Below the pieces are notes generated by a model. It had not been told where the DNA came from. It worked only from the letters and a program-made list of their open reading frames with translations, and searched no databases. The translations under genes were made by a program, and so were the position numbers. A DNA stretch of 64,000 bases from Gp1-AA122 sp035631655 (GTDB taxonomy: Bacteria > Acidobacteriota > Terriglobia > Terriglobales > Acidobacteriaceae): the NCBI GenBank assembly GCA_035631655.1, contig DASQIH010000048.1, positions 1 to 64,000 of the forward strand, in the 5' to 3' direction. Within the stretch, counting starts at the first letter, position 1, and every line of letters begins with the position of its first letter. Shown in pieces: positions 45,463 to 54,528 of this stretch.

Positions 45463-46788
45463 ATGAAACCGCTGCTGTCCCGATGCATTCTGCAGGTCAT
45501 AACGACGCTCCTGCTGTCTCTCGCTGCAATTCCCGCTCCGGCTGAAGTTCTCAAGATTGTGGTCAACGACACCATTCAACCCATCACTGACGAATACATC
45601 GGCCGTGCTTTCGCCGACGCGAAACAGAAGGGAGACCAGGCGGTGCTCATTGAACTCAGCACGCCGGGAGGGCTGGTGGAATCCACTCGGGACATCATCA
45701 ACAAGATTCTGGAGTCGCCGGTTCCGGTCATTATTTACGTGACCCCGGCTGGCAGCCGGGCGGCCTCAGCGGGATTCTTCATCCTCGAATCAGCCGACGT
45801 GGCAGCGATGGCGCCGGGAACCAATACCGGCGCAGCCCATCCCGTCACCATTGGCGCTGGCAAGTTGGATGAGGTCATGAAGCAGAAACTCGAGAACGAC
45901 TCGGCTGCGTTGATGCGTTCGGTGGCCGCCAAACGCGGGCGCAACGTTGAGATTGCAGAGAGTGCTGTCCGCGAGTCGAAATCGTTCACCGAGGAAGAGG
46001 CGCTCAAGGACAAGCTGATCGACATCGTCGCCTCCAATGAAGAGGATCTGTTCAGGCAGTTACAGGGACGGACCATTAAGCGTTTTAACGGGCAAGAAGT
46101 GAAGCTGAACCTGGTTGGGCAGGTGATCCGGCCTTACGAAATGACGCTTAAGGAACGGATCCTGGGTTTCATCATGGACCCCAACATCGCGTTCATTTTG
46201 CTGGCCATCGGAGCGCTGGCACTGTATGCCGAGTTCAACCACCCCGGGGCGGTGTTGCCGGGAACGGTGGGCGTCATCTTTATCCTCCTGGCGGCCTTTG
46301 CTCTGAATCTGCTGCCGGTGCGCCATGCGGCGCTTGCGATGATACTTGGAGCCTTCATTCTCTTCGCACTGGAGGCCAAGTTTGCCACCCACGGGGTGCT
46401 TGGGTTAGGCGGCGTCGCGTTGCTTACCTTGGGCGCGCTGCTGCTGGTGGACGCTCCCATCCCCGAAATGCGCGTGAAACTGGTCACCGCGCTGGCGGTA
46501 AGCATTCCGGTCGGGTTAATCACGGTTTTTCTGATGAGCATCGCTCTCAAGGCGCGACGCAACAAAATCGTGACCGGCGTGCAAGGTCTGGTGGGCGAGG
46601 TTGGCGTGGCTCAGACCGCACTCTCGCCCCGTGGCAAGGTGTTTGTGCATGGCGAGATTTGGGATGCAGTCTCTGCGGTGACGGTCAGCGCTGGGGAGTC
46701 GGTCGTGGTACGCAGCGTGGATGGGTTGCAGTTAGCGGTAGAGCCGGTGCTGGCAACACAGCGGACGCCGATCTCGGCGCCGGTTTAG
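45463..46788 (+). CDS. nfeD: NfeD-type membrane serine protease
   Basis: 441 aa: signal peptide (MKPLLSRCILQVITTLLLSLAAIPAPA), ClpP/SppA-like protease domain (~25-230) with the nucleophile serine in SRAASAGFFIL and candidate lysine in AAKRGRN, four membrane helices (~245-370), and a C-terminal OB-fold NfeD domain (GLVGEVGVAQTALSPRGKVFVHGEIWDAV). It is paired with the slipin gene 250 bases downstream. NfeD-slipin pairs are proposed to control membrane protein turnover and microdomains. The 224-bp upstream gap holds no recognised gene. Confidence 0.92.
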   Translation: MKPLLSRCILQVITTLLLSLAAIPAPAEVLKIVVNDTIQPITDEYIGRAFADAKQKGDQAVLIELSTPGGLVESTRDIINKILESPVPVIIYVTPAGSRAASAGFFILESADVAAMAPGTNTGAAHPVTIGAGKLDEVMKQKLENDSAALMRSVAAKRGRNVEIAESAVRESKSFTEEEALKDKLIDIVASNEEDLFRQLQGRTIKRFNGQEVKLNLVGQVIRPYEMTLKERILGFIMDPNIAFILLAIGALALYAEFNHPGAVLPGTVGVIFILLAAFALNLLPVRHAALAMILGAFILFALEAKFATHGVLGLGGVALLTLGALLLVDAPIPEMRVKLVTALAVSIPVGLITVFLMSIALKARRNKIVTGVQGLVGEVGVAQTALSPRGKVFVHGEIWDAVSAVTVSAGESVVVRSVDGLQLAVEPVLATQRTPISAPV

Positions 46789-46822
46789 TGGATTATTTCT
46801 GTTAAGGCATCTCCGTCCATGT

Positions 46823-46860
46823 CGTCATTCTGAGCGGACGTTAGTCCGCGAAGAATCTCG
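46823..46860. repeat. Single TCATTCTGAG palindromic repeat
   Basis: TCATTCTGAGCGGAC...GTCCGCGAAGAATCTCG lies in the nfeD-slipin gap, with stem GCGGAC/GTCCGC. It belongs to the same repeat type as the pairs at 32607 and 58706. It may attenuate read-through from nfeD to the slipin gene. Confidence 0.6.
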
Positions 46861-47035
46861 CGTGCAGCGCTCGACAGCCAGTGGTGCCACAAGGTCTCCC
46901 CAGACTGACCCTCGCCCACCCGGAAGCGCATCTCCTCAGGTAACCGCTGGGCATCGGAAATGCCGCAATCAGCGCGTTGATTTGGGATACAATCCGCCCC
47001 AGGAGCACTCCTGACAAGTCAGGCTTGGAGGCAGG

Positions 47036-47818
47036 ATGCCGATACCCTTGTCCTTCGTCGTCATCATCATTGTCGCCCTTTATTTGTTGAGTTCTATCAA
47101 GATCCTTGCTGAGTACGAGCGCGGCGTTATCTTCCGGCTGGGGCGTTTGCTGGACCGCGAGAAGGGACCAGGCATCATCCTGGTGTTTGCGCCCGTGGAT
47201 CGCATGGTGCGCATCTCGTTGCGGCAGGAAGCCCTGGAGGTGCCGCCGCAGGACATCATCACCCGCGACAACGTTACCCTGAAGGTCAACGCTGTGATCT
47301 TCCTGCGGGTCATTGATCCCCGCAAGGCGGTGGTGGAAGTTTCTAATTACGTTTACCAGACCTCCCAGTTTGCGCAGACGACGCTGCGGTCGGTTCTGGG
47401 GGAATTGGAACTGGACGAACTGCTGGCACATCGCGACAAAATCAACCTCCGGCTGCAGAGCATTCTCGATACTCACACCGCGCCATGGGGCGTCAAGGTG
47501 GTAAATGTCGAGGTCAAACAAGTCGATATGCCCGAAACTATGCTGCGGGCTATGGCCAAGCAGGCCGAGGCGGAACGGGAGAAGCGATCGAAGATCATCC
47601 ATGCGGAGGGCGAGTTCTCGGCGGCGCAGCGACTGGTGGATGCCGCGCATCTGCTCGCGACCGAGCCGGTCAGTGTGCAGTTGCGCTACCTGCAGACCCT
47701 GACTGAAATCGGGGTGGAGAAGAACACGACCGTGGTCTTCCCCGTTCCCGTGGACGTCTTCGTTGGGATTCAGAAGCTGGTGTCGCAAGCAACAGAGGCC
47801 GGCAAGAAAACGGGATAG
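47036..47818 (+). CDS. Slipin (SPFH/band 7 family, stomatin-like)
   Basis: 260 aa. One N-terminal membrane helix (PLSFVVIIIVALYLLSSI), SPFH domain (~25-180: EYERGVIFRLGR ... VKVVNVEVKQVDMPETMLRAMAKQAEAEREKRSKIIHAEGE) and a C-terminal helical oligomerisation region. It forms large ring-like membrane assemblies and is the usual partner of NfeD. In archaea the NfeD protease cleaves stomatin (known for the family). Confidence 0.92.
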   Translation: MPIPLSFVVIIIVALYLLSSIKILAEYERGVIFRLGRLLDREKGPGIILVFAPVDRMVRISLRQEALEVPPQDIITRDNVTLKVNAVIFLRVIDPRKAVVEVSNYVYQTSQFAQTTLRSVLGELELDELLAHRDKINLRLQSILDTHTAPWGVKVVNVEVKQVDMPETMLRAMAKQAEAEREKRSKIIHAEGEFSAAQRLVDAAHLLATEPVSVQLRYLQTLTEIGVEKNTTVVFPVPVDVFVGIQKLVSQATEAGKKTG

Positions 47819-47885
47819 CAGAAAGACAGCCACGGATTCGCACAGATCAGGCGATTTCGGGTGGATGGCTGAGCAGGAGTAAACG

Positions 47886-48482
47886 ATGACGGGTGATCAG
47901 GACACTGAAATTACGTTGGGTACGGGCAAGATGCTGGCCCTGTTCTTCGGGCTGGTGGCGCTATGCGCCGTGTTCTTCGGGATGGGCTACGCGCTCGGCC
48001 GCAGTTCCAACCGGCCAGTGCTGGCCGCGGATGCCGGCTCTCCGGCCGCAGGCGTCGTACGTTCTACCGGCACGAAACCGACCACCCCGGATAATGCCGT
48101 CAAGCCCTCTGATTTGACCTTCTACAAATCAGTCGAGCAGAAAGACGCCAATCCACAGCTCGCACCCGCCGATGCCAGCACCCCACCCTCTCCTGCTCCC
48201 GCACAAAACGCAAATGCCACCGGCCAACCTGCGCCTCCCGATCCGGCGACCATCGGCAATACCAGTTCTTACTATGTGCAAGTGGCAGCGGTCACGAAGC
48301 AGGAGGATGCAGAAGCCCTGGTGGATGCGCTGAAGAAAAAACAGTATCCGGCGTTTACCAATAATTCCACGACCGACAAGCTGTTTCACGTGCAGATCGG
48401 CCCTTACGGGGATATCAAAGATGCGGAGGCTATCCGCGCCAAGCTGATCGGCGACGGCTACAACCCCATCCTGAAAAAGTAG
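47886..48482 (+). CDS. SPOR-domain membrane protein
   Basis: 198 aa: short cytoplasmic N-terminus, one membrane helix (MLALFFGLVALCAVFFGMGYALG), a Pro/Ala-rich periplasmic linker, and a C-terminal SPOR domain (~125-198: SSYYVQVAAVTKQEDAEALVDALKKKQYPAFT). SPOR domains bind denuded peptidoglycan at division septa, so a cell-division or wall-related role is likely. AGGAG precedes the ATG. The stop is one base before the end of the convergent molybdoenzyme gene. Confidence 0.88.
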   Translation: MTGDQDTEITLGTGKMLALFFGLVALCAVFFGMGYALGRSSNRPVLAADAGSPAAGVVRSTGTKPTTPDNAVKPSDLTFYKSVEQKDANPQLAPADASTPPSPAPAQNANATGQPAPPDPATIGNTSSYYVQVAAVTKQEDAEALVDALKKKQYPAFTNNSTTDKLFHVQIGPYGDIKDAEAIRAKLIGDGYNPILKK

Positions 48483-48483
48483 T

Positions 48484-49095
48484 TCATTCCCGGCTGAAGC
48501 GCTGTTCCTTCCACGGGTCCCCGTACATGTGATACCCGTTCTGTTCCCAAAAGCCGGGGACATCGTGAGCAAGAAATTCAATGCCCCGCACCCACTTCAC
48601 CGATTTCCACGCATACAGGTGGGGAACAATCAGACGCAACGGATAACCATGCTCAGGAGACAAAGGCTGGCCATCATGGTGGGTGGCAAACAGGACTTCC
48701 TCCCGGTCGAGATCAGCCAAGGGAACGTTAGCGGTGAATCCCTGCTCGGCGTGCACCAGAACGTAGGCGGCCCCTGGCTTGAGTTTCACCCGTCGCAGTA
48801 CCTCGCGAAAAACAACCCCTTCCCATTGGTTGTCGAAGCGACTCCAGCGGGTGACGCAGTGGAAGTCGCTGGTGCGCCGGACTCTGGGGAGTTGACTGAA
48901 TTCCTCCCAAGTCCACCGCAGCGGCTCTTCGATTTGCCCGTAGACGCGGAAATCCCAGGTTGTGGGATCGAAGCGCGGAACGGAACCGTAATGGAGCACA
49001 GGCCATTTCAAGGTTAGGGACTGGCCCGGCGGGAGGAGGCCTTGGGATTTTTTCAGCTTTTCCCGTTCGCGGCGTTCGTTCCCTTCAAAAAGCAT
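48484..49095 (-). CDS. Sulfite-oxidase-fold molybdopterin oxidoreductase (YedY/MsrP-like)
   Basis: 203 aa from ATG 49095. The longer frame to 49194 is encoded by a repeat element and is unlikely to be translated. The Mo-binding domain motif SDFHCVTRWSRFDN contains C80, the likely Mo-ligating cysteine. GYPLRLIVPHLYAWKSVKWVRGIEF is typical of the fold. At 203 aa it is shorter than MsrP and has no Tat signal, so it is probably cytoplasmic; the substrate is unknown. No heme partner (MsrQ) is adjacent. Confidence 0.88.
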   Translation of the reverse strand: MLFEGNERREREKLKKSQGLLPPGQSLTLKWPVLHYGSVPRFDPTTWDFRVYGQIEEPLRWTWEEFSQLPRVRRTSDFHCVTRWSRFDNQWEGVVFREVLRRVKLKPGAAYVLVHAEQGFTANVPLADLDREEVLFATHHDGQPLSPEHGYPLRLIVPHLYAWKSVKWVRGIEFLAHDVPGFWEQNGYHMYGDPWKEQRFSRE

Positions 49096-49106
49096 GGTTG
49101 TTATCA

Positions 49107-49148
49107 GGAAATCCGGATTCCTCGCGCCTAAAGCCGCTCGGAATGACC
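49107..49148. repeat. Palindromic repeat (GGATTCCTCG...GGAATGAC type)
   Basis: An inverted-orientation copy of the GTCATTCCGAG...GAGGAATC repeat, directly upstream of the molybdoenzyme start. It explains the spurious N-terminal extension of that frame. Stem GCGGCTTT/...CGC is imperfect. Confidence 0.55.
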
Positions 49149-49242
49149 ATACATGAGAAGAGCTTGGTATGCAGCGCTTAAAGCGCTGCTCCATCCAAAA
49201 CTATGCTGTTCGATCCCATAACCAGATGGAACATCAATCCAA

Positions 49243-49260
49243 CATTGACATGCGTCAATG
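49243..49260. promoter_or_regulatory. ArsR-type palindromic operator
   Basis: A perfect inverted repeat CATTGAC-ATGC-GTCAATG. It overlaps the first possible ATG (49258) of the regulator gene, which argues that translation begins at the next ATG (49285). ArsR/SmtB family proteins commonly bind such TTGAC/GTCAA palindromes to repress themselves. Confidence 0.65.
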
Positions 49261-49284
49261 AATCGGGTATTTCTTCGTGCGGTG

Positions 49285-49584
49285 ATGGACAACGCGGAGG
49301 AAAAGATCGATCGCATGCTGCGCGCCGTCGCGGACCGCACTCGCCGCCGTATTCTACTGGCCCTTAAAGCAAAAGGGGCGTGCTCAATTGGCAAGGAGGT
49401 CGGGCTCTGCGCTTGCGATATCGAGCAGCGCGTGCGCCTGTCACAGCCTACGATTTCTCATCACATGACCATTTTAAAGAAGGCTGGTTTAGTGGAGGCG
49501 CAGAAGCAAGGGCAGTGGATGTGGTATCGGCGCAACGAGACGGCTCTGCGTGAACTGGCGCGCAACCTGCGGGATGAACTGTGA
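49285..49584 (+). CDS. ArsR/SmtB-family transcriptional regulator
   Basis: 99 aa from ATG 49285, or 108 aa from ATG 49258, which overlaps a perfect palindrome and lacks a ribosome site. Winged helix-turn-helix with recognition segment LSQPTISHHMTILKKAGLVE. The motif LCACD just before it resembles the metal-binding CxC of arsenic or heavy-metal sensing ArsR proteins. The usual controlled partner (pump, arsenate reductase) is absent, so it may regulate only itself or distant genes. Confidence 0.87.
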   Translation: MDNAEEKIDRMLRAVADRTRRRILLALKAKGACSIGKEVGLCACDIEQRVRLSQPTISHHMTILKKAGLVEAQKQGQWMWYRRNETALRELARNLRDEL

Positions 49585-49618
49585 ATTTGTCTGGGGAGCT
49601 TAAGTTCTGCACGCGAGA

Positions 49619-49655
49619 CCTGTCGCCGGGCTACGCCCGGCTCAGGGTGACGGCA
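49619..49655. repeat. GC-rich palindromic repeat between arsR and kinase
   Basis: GCCGGGC (49625-49631) and GCCCGGC (49635-49641) form a perfect hairpin followed by CTCAGGGTGAC, a member of the TGTCATCCTGAG-type repeat family. It lies between convergent genes and may act as a terminator for both. Confidence 0.55.
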
Positions 49656-49672
49656 TAAATTGAGCAGAGGAA

Positions 49673-52600
49673 CTAGTTTCCGGAAGCTGCGGCAGCCTGG
49701 GTTTTCTGCAGTAACTTCCGCGCGGCGGTGATCAAGTCCGCAACCTCGAAGGGTTTGACCAGGAATGGGAGGTTATTCGATTGCAGGAAACCGCGCATCT
49801 CAAGATCCATCGCCGTCGAGAAGGTGAATAGCACGCGGTTTTCCATGTCGGGGCACTTTTCTTTCAACCATTGATACATCTCGCGCGCGCCCCAGTTCGC
49901 CTGCGTGCCGTTGGTGACCAGGGCATCGAATCGCTCCGCCAGCAGGCGTTCTTTCATGGTGTCGCCGCTGGTGACTGTGGCGACCTTGGCTCCGGCGCCG
50001 ACCAGGACATCGCGTTCAAACTCCAACACGGCTTCTTCCTCTTCCACAACCAGGACATAGCCTTCAATCACCAGTTCCCGCTTGGGGGCTGGGACTTCCC
50101 TGTCCGCGGCGCCGGCGCTGTGGCCACAGATGGGAATGCGTACTTCCAACACCGCGCCTCCTTCAGGCCGGTTATGCGCGACGATGTCGCCGCCATGTTC
50201 TTTCACGATCCCATAGCAGATGCTAAGACCCAGACCGGTTCCCTTCCCGATGCTCTTGGTGGTGTAGAAAGGATCAAAAATGCGCTTCGGATCCTGGATG
50301 CCGGGGCCGCTGTCTTGAAACTCGACGCATACGAACTTATCCTTGGGGTAGAGCTTCACTTTCAGAGTGCCGCGCGGGCTATTTTCCAGCATGGCATCAA
50401 GCGCGTTGTTGATGATGTTCAGGAAGACCTGCTCCAGTTGGTGCGGATCCGCATCCGCGTTGGGAGTGTTGGGATCGATTTCGCGTTCCACGGCGATGTT
50501 GTTGACCTTCAGATCGTAGTCGCGAAGAATGAGCGTTTCATCGAGTACCTTGCGGAGATCAACTTCCTGTTTCTGCGACTTGCGCTGGCGGGCAAACGAC
50601 AAAAGGTTCTGCACCACGCGGTGAGTCCGCTGTGCCTGCTTAAACATCTTGCGAACATAGTCCTGGGCACGCTCTTGCAGGCCTTCGCTCTCCAGCAGTT
50701 GTGCGTAACCCAGAATGGCCGTTAATGGATTGTTTAATTCATGCGCTACGCCGGCAATCAGTTGCCCGACTGCCGACATCTTCTCGCTCTGCAGCAGTTG
50801 CTCCTGGGTCTTGCGTAGATCGTCGTAAGCGCGGCAGGTTTCCTCGTACAAGCGGACTTTTTCGATGGTCGTGGCCAGCTGCCGACCGATGGCAACCAGC
50901 AGGTTCTCGTCATTGCTGCAGAAAGTACGCGTTTCCCGGCAGCTGATGCCCAGAACCCCGATGGGAAGATCCTTACTCCATAGCAGAACCCAAATCCAGG
51001 ATGGCAGGCCGTCCGCCTGGACAAATTCCGCGACCAACGGCGGGAGGTGGGGCAGGAATTCGTGTGTGATGACTTCGGTACGGGAGCGCATCACGAGCTC
51101 GCCGAACCCTCCAGGTAATGCGACTTCCGAAAACTTCTGGCGGTCACCGCTGCGCTGGCCCCAACCCGCCCGGCGCCGCAAAGTCGTATTGTCGGCGTCG
51201 GAGAGGTATACCGAGCCCGTTTCCGCGCCAAACAAAGTGACCACCTGGCGCAGGGTGAGATTCAGGATTTCATCCAAGTCGAAGGACTGGGTCGCGATCA
51301 CCGCCATCGCGTTAAGCGCGTTCAACTCGCGGTTGCGCCGCCGAATTTCTTCCTCGGCACGCTTCTTCTCCGTCATATCGAGGAGAAAGCCCTGGTAACG
51401 ATCGATCCTGCCGGCGGCATTCCGGCTGGCAAAACTGCTTTCAACGGCATTCAGCAGCGTGCCATCCTTCCGGCGCATGGTGACTTCAAAATTTCGTACG
51501 TAGTTGTGCTTTTCCATCTCCCGACGGAAGAGCTCGCGCTGCTCTGGCGAGGCATAAAGCTCGTTCTCCAAATTGAGGACCATCAACTCTTCGCGGCCCT
51601 TATAACCGAGCATCTGGACGAACGCGTCGTTGCAGTCCACTAGCCGGCCCTCGGGAGTGGCAACGAAAACGCCCTCTTGTACCTGCTCAAACAGCAGCCG
51701 ATATTTTTCTTCCGCAGCTCGCCGCTCCGTGGTGTCACGAATGACGTGGATCGTGCCTTTCTGCTTGCTGTTCTGGTCGGTATAGGAAGAAGTGGAAACC
51801 AGAGAATAGCCACCAAAGCAGGGATCGGAGCCTTCCACGAAATCCACATCCCCGCGCGAGCAGTACGGGCAACCCTTCCATTGCTCATAGGTTTTGGAGA
51901 GGATGGTCTCGCACGGATTGCCTACTACCGCCGCCGGAGCAAGGTTGAGGCGCCCCACCAGCGCCTGATTCACTTTCATGATCTTGAACTCGGCGTCGTG
52001 GACCAGGATGAGGTCCTGGATGGAATCAAAGGTGTTGACCCACTGCCGCTGCGAACGCAGCACCTGCTCCATCAGGCGGACGTTCTCCACCGCAATGCCC
52101 AGCTGGTTGGCGCTAGTTTCCAGAAATTCCAGATCTTCCGGGGTGTAAGAGCGCCAGTGACGGCTGCCCAGGGCGAGGACTCCGATTACTGATTTTTTGC
52201 CGCGCACCGGGACCATCAGCACATGATGAAATTTTTCCTTCTTCAGCGCATTTTGTAGATCCGGGTCGGCAGTCTTAGTTTTGATGACAGCCGGTTTGCC
52301 GTTAAGGATCAGGTTGCGCATCGTCTCGTCGGTCGCAATCGAGCCCCGCGCCATCATGAATTCCGGCGAGAGGCCGATTTGTTGCACGACCACCAACTTC
52401 TCGTCCTCCTGTTGCAACCGGAACCAGGCCGCCCGAGCTTTCATCAGCTTCTTGAGTTCTTCCAGAGCCGTCAGCAGCATGGGGCCCGACTGCGTGGAAC
52501 GGGCGATGCTGGTGGTGAGCGCATTCACGACGGCCAGCCGACGAGTGCGGGCCCGCGAATCATCGAAGACCACCAGCAGCATGCTCAAACCGAGCAGCAG

Positions 52601-53173
52601 ACCCGGGATCAGGTCCACGCCGGCGGGCAAATGCAAATTGACGGCAGCCCAATCGAGGTTCACTGAGAGCAGGCTGAGGCTCAATAGCCAAGGGCCAATT
52701 TCCCACCGACCCCAGCGGACCTTTATCAGCTGCACAACTGCGGTGATCGCCACAACCCGGTAGGCCACTTCCAGGGCTAGGCGCAGAGTAATGGAATCCG
52801 GCCAAAGAAACGGGCGCACCACCGCATAACCGACTACGACAATAGAGGCAAAGAGCAGGGGCAGAAACAATTTCCGGGCACGAGTGTAGGAAAATACGGC
52901 GGCAGCAAATACACAGACCGCCAGCACAAACGTGCCTTCTGCGATGGCCAGTCCGTATTGCGGCTCCCATGCTGCCAAAGGCAGGCGAGAGACTAGGTAG
53001 ACAATCCAGCCCAGAATCCAGATCAGCAGATAGCGTTCGCGGAAAGTACGGAATACGACCAGACTGGCCGCCAGCATAATGAAAGCGGCCGATTCCTGCG
53101 GCGTCAGCTTGAGGATGGCCGCTCCGGCCAAGGTCCACAGGCTGAGTAGAAGGTTCATGGTAGCTGTCGACAC
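49673..53173 (-). CDS. Hybrid sensor histidine kinase with degenerate receiver
   Basis: 1166 aa. About seven N-terminal helices (~1-205), GAF (~215-370), PAS with CETIL/CPYC cysteines (~375-485), second PAS (~490-610), GAF (~625-790), HisKA with phospho-His H811 in GVAHELNNPLTAILGYAQ, HATPase (NNALDAMLENSPRGT; DSGPGIQDPKRIFDPFYTTK; GTGLGLSI), then a receiver-like C-terminus (~1040-1155). In the receiver the phosphoacceptor position reads FDALVTNG instead of FDLVLLD, so Asp is replaced by Asn; the LVKPF lysine remains. It probably cannot accept phosphate and may be regulatory. It is divergent from an HD-GYP response regulator, its likely partner. Confidence 0.92.
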   Translation of the reverse strand: MSTATMNLLLSLWTLAGAAILKLTPQESAAFIMLAASLVVFRTFRERYLLIWILGWIVYLVSRLPLAAWEPQYGLAIAEGTFVLAVCVFAAAVFSYTRARKLFLPLLFASIVVVGYAVVRPFLWPDSITLRLALEVAYRVVAITAVVQLIKVRWGRWEIGPWLLSLSLLSVNLDWAAVNLHLPAGVDLIPGLLLGLSMLLVVFDDSRARTRRLAVVNALTTSIARSTQSGPMLLTALEELKKLMKARAAWFRLQQEDEKLVVVQQIGLSPEFMMARGSIATDETMRNLILNGKPAVIKTKTADPDLQNALKKEKFHHVLMVPVRGKKSVIGVLALGSRHWRSYTPEDLEFLETSANQLGIAVENVRLMEQVLRSQRQWVNTFDSIQDLILVHDAEFKIMKVNQALVGRLNLAPAAVVGNPCETILSKTYEQWKGCPYCSRGDVDFVEGSDPCFGGYSLVSTSSYTDQNSKQKGTIHVIRDTTERRAAEEKYRLLFEQVQEGVFVATPEGRLVDCNDAFVQMLGYKGREELMVLNLENELYASPEQRELFRREMEKHNYVRNFEVTMRRKDGTLLNAVESSFASRNAAGRIDRYQGFLLDMTEKKRAEEEIRRRNRELNALNAMAVIATQSFDLDEILNLTLRQVVTLFGAETGSVYLSDADNTTLRRRAGWGQRSGDRQKFSEVALPGGFGELVMRSRTEVITHEFLPHLPPLVAEFVQADGLPSWIWVLLWSKDLPIGVLGISCRETRTFCSNDENLLVAIGRQLATTIEKVRLYEETCRAYDDLRKTQEQLLQSEKMSAVGQLIAGVAHELNNPLTAILGYAQLLESEGLQERAQDYVRKMFKQAQRTHRVVQNLLSFARQRKSQKQEVDLRKVLDETLILRDYDLKVNNIAVEREIDPNTPNADADPHQLEQVFLNIINNALDAMLENSPRGTLKVKLYPKDKFVCVEFQDSGPGIQDPKRIFDPFYTTKSIGKGTGLGLSICYGIVKEHGGDIVAHNRPEGGAVLEVRIPICGHSAGAADREVPAPKRELVIEGYVLVVEEEEAVLEFERDVLVGAGAKVATVTSGDTMKERLLAERFDALVTNGTQANWGAREMYQWLKEKCPDMENRVLFTFSTAMDLEMRGFLQSNNLPFLVKPFEVADLITAARKLLQKTQAAAASGN

Positions 53174-53306
53174 GAAGGTACCGGCTTTCTAAATATCATG
53201 CTTCCCGTGCCTAGCGATGACTTTTCGACTGGCCGATGGTTACCGTGGTTACCTCCAGGAAAAGGGCAGAAAAAGGGGGAACTTGGGGTAAACTGAGCCT
53301 ACTGCC

Positions 53307-54401
53307 ATGCCAGCCGACCGAATCCTAGTGGTGGATGACGAAGAAGCCATCCGCGAAATCATTACTGCTCAACTCCTCTCCGCCAATTACCAGTGCCGGC
53401 AAGCGGCCTCCGGACTAGAGGCTCTGGCGCTACTGAACTCAGGGGAAGAATTCGAATTGATGCTCTCCGACTTGATGATGGCTGAGCTGGACGGAATCGG
53501 CCTGCTGGAGCGCACCAAGGAAAAATATCCCGACATGCCGGTGGTCATGGTGACCGCCGTGCACGACATTTCTGTTGCCCTGGCGGCCATCCGCAACGGC
53601 GCGTATGACTACCTGCTCAAGCCGTTTGAGCGGGAACAGTTGTTGGCAACCGCGCGTCGGGCGCTGGAGAACCGGCGACTCAAAATGGAGAACCGCGCCT
53701 ACCAAACTAACCTGGAATCGCTGGTCGCCAACCGCACGGATCAATTACGGAAGGCGATGGCCACCCTGGAGAAGTCTTACGATACGACCTTAGAGGTGCT
53801 CGGCGAGGCCCTCGACATGAGAGATGAGGAGACGGAAGGCCACTCTCGGCGCGTAACAGCATTTACCATCGCCGTCGCACGTGCCATGGGATTGCCGGCC
53901 GACCAGATTCGAGTGATCGCTCGTGGCGCCTTTCTGCATGACATCGGAAAGATGGCTATTGAGGATAAAATCCTGCGGAAACCAGGTAAGCTCGATCCCG
54001 AAGAAGTCGAACAAATGCGTGAGCACTGCTACAAAGGCTATCAACTGCTTAAGAGGGTTCCCTTCCTCGGGGAGGCGTGCGAAATCGTTTATTCACACCA
54101 GGAACACTTTGATGGGAGCGGCTATCCACGCAACCTGAAGGGTGAGGAAATACCCCTGGGGGCTAGAATTTTTGCGATTGCAGACACGTTGGATGCTATT
54201 ACTTCGGATCGGCCCTACCGAAAGAGACAGACCTTCTCCGCTGCTCGGCAAGAGATCTACCGCTGCACAGGAACCCAGTTTGATCCGGGGGTGGTTCGCG
54301 TCTTCCGCACCATGCCCGACAGCATCTTTGAGGATCTGAAGAAAGAAATTGACTCCCAGACCCAGCGGTTCACCTTCTCGGCGGTAGCTAAAGGTTCATA
54401 G
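53307..54401 (+). CDS. Response regulator with HD-GYP domain
   Basis: 364 aa. Receiver domain (~1-120) with phosphoacceptor D55 and conserved K at LLKPF; HD-GYP domain (~170-350) with H211-D212 in FLHDIGKMAI and HQEHFDGSGYPRNLKGEEIP. Such proteins hydrolyse cyclic di-GMP or a related cyclic dinucleotide. It is divergent from the large hybrid kinase with a 133-bp shared gap, suggesting the kinase controls its receiver and thus second-messenger turnover. Confidence 0.93.
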   Translation: MPADRILVVDDEEAIREIITAQLLSANYQCRQAASGLEALALLNSGEEFELMLSDLMMAELDGIGLLERTKEKYPDMPVVMVTAVHDISVALAAIRNGAYDYLLKPFEREQLLATARRALENRRLKMENRAYQTNLESLVANRTDQLRKAMATLEKSYDTTLEVLGEALDMRDEETEGHSRRVTAFTIAVARAMGLPADQIRVIARGAFLHDIGKMAIEDKILRKPGKLDPEEVEQMREHCYKGYQLLKRVPFLGEACEIVYSHQEHFDGSGYPRNLKGEEIPLGARIFAIADTLDAITSDRPYRKRQTFSAARQEIYRCTGTQFDPGVVRVFRTMPDSIFEDLKKEIDSQTQRFTFSAVAKGS

Positions 54402-54528
54402 AGCAACTCCACGGCCAGCGCTCAGGATCTATCCTCCTGAAATTCAAACGTAATTAGCAGGCAGCCATTTCTCCACACCGAAACATCCAACCTAGGGCAA
54501 GTGATTCCTTCAGCATGAGGACCTGGTT

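Noticed and set aside
48484..49194. Longer molybdoenzyme with N-terminus from 49194
   Set aside because: The extra N-terminal residues are encoded by a palindromic intergenic repeat; ATG 49095 gives the natural start.
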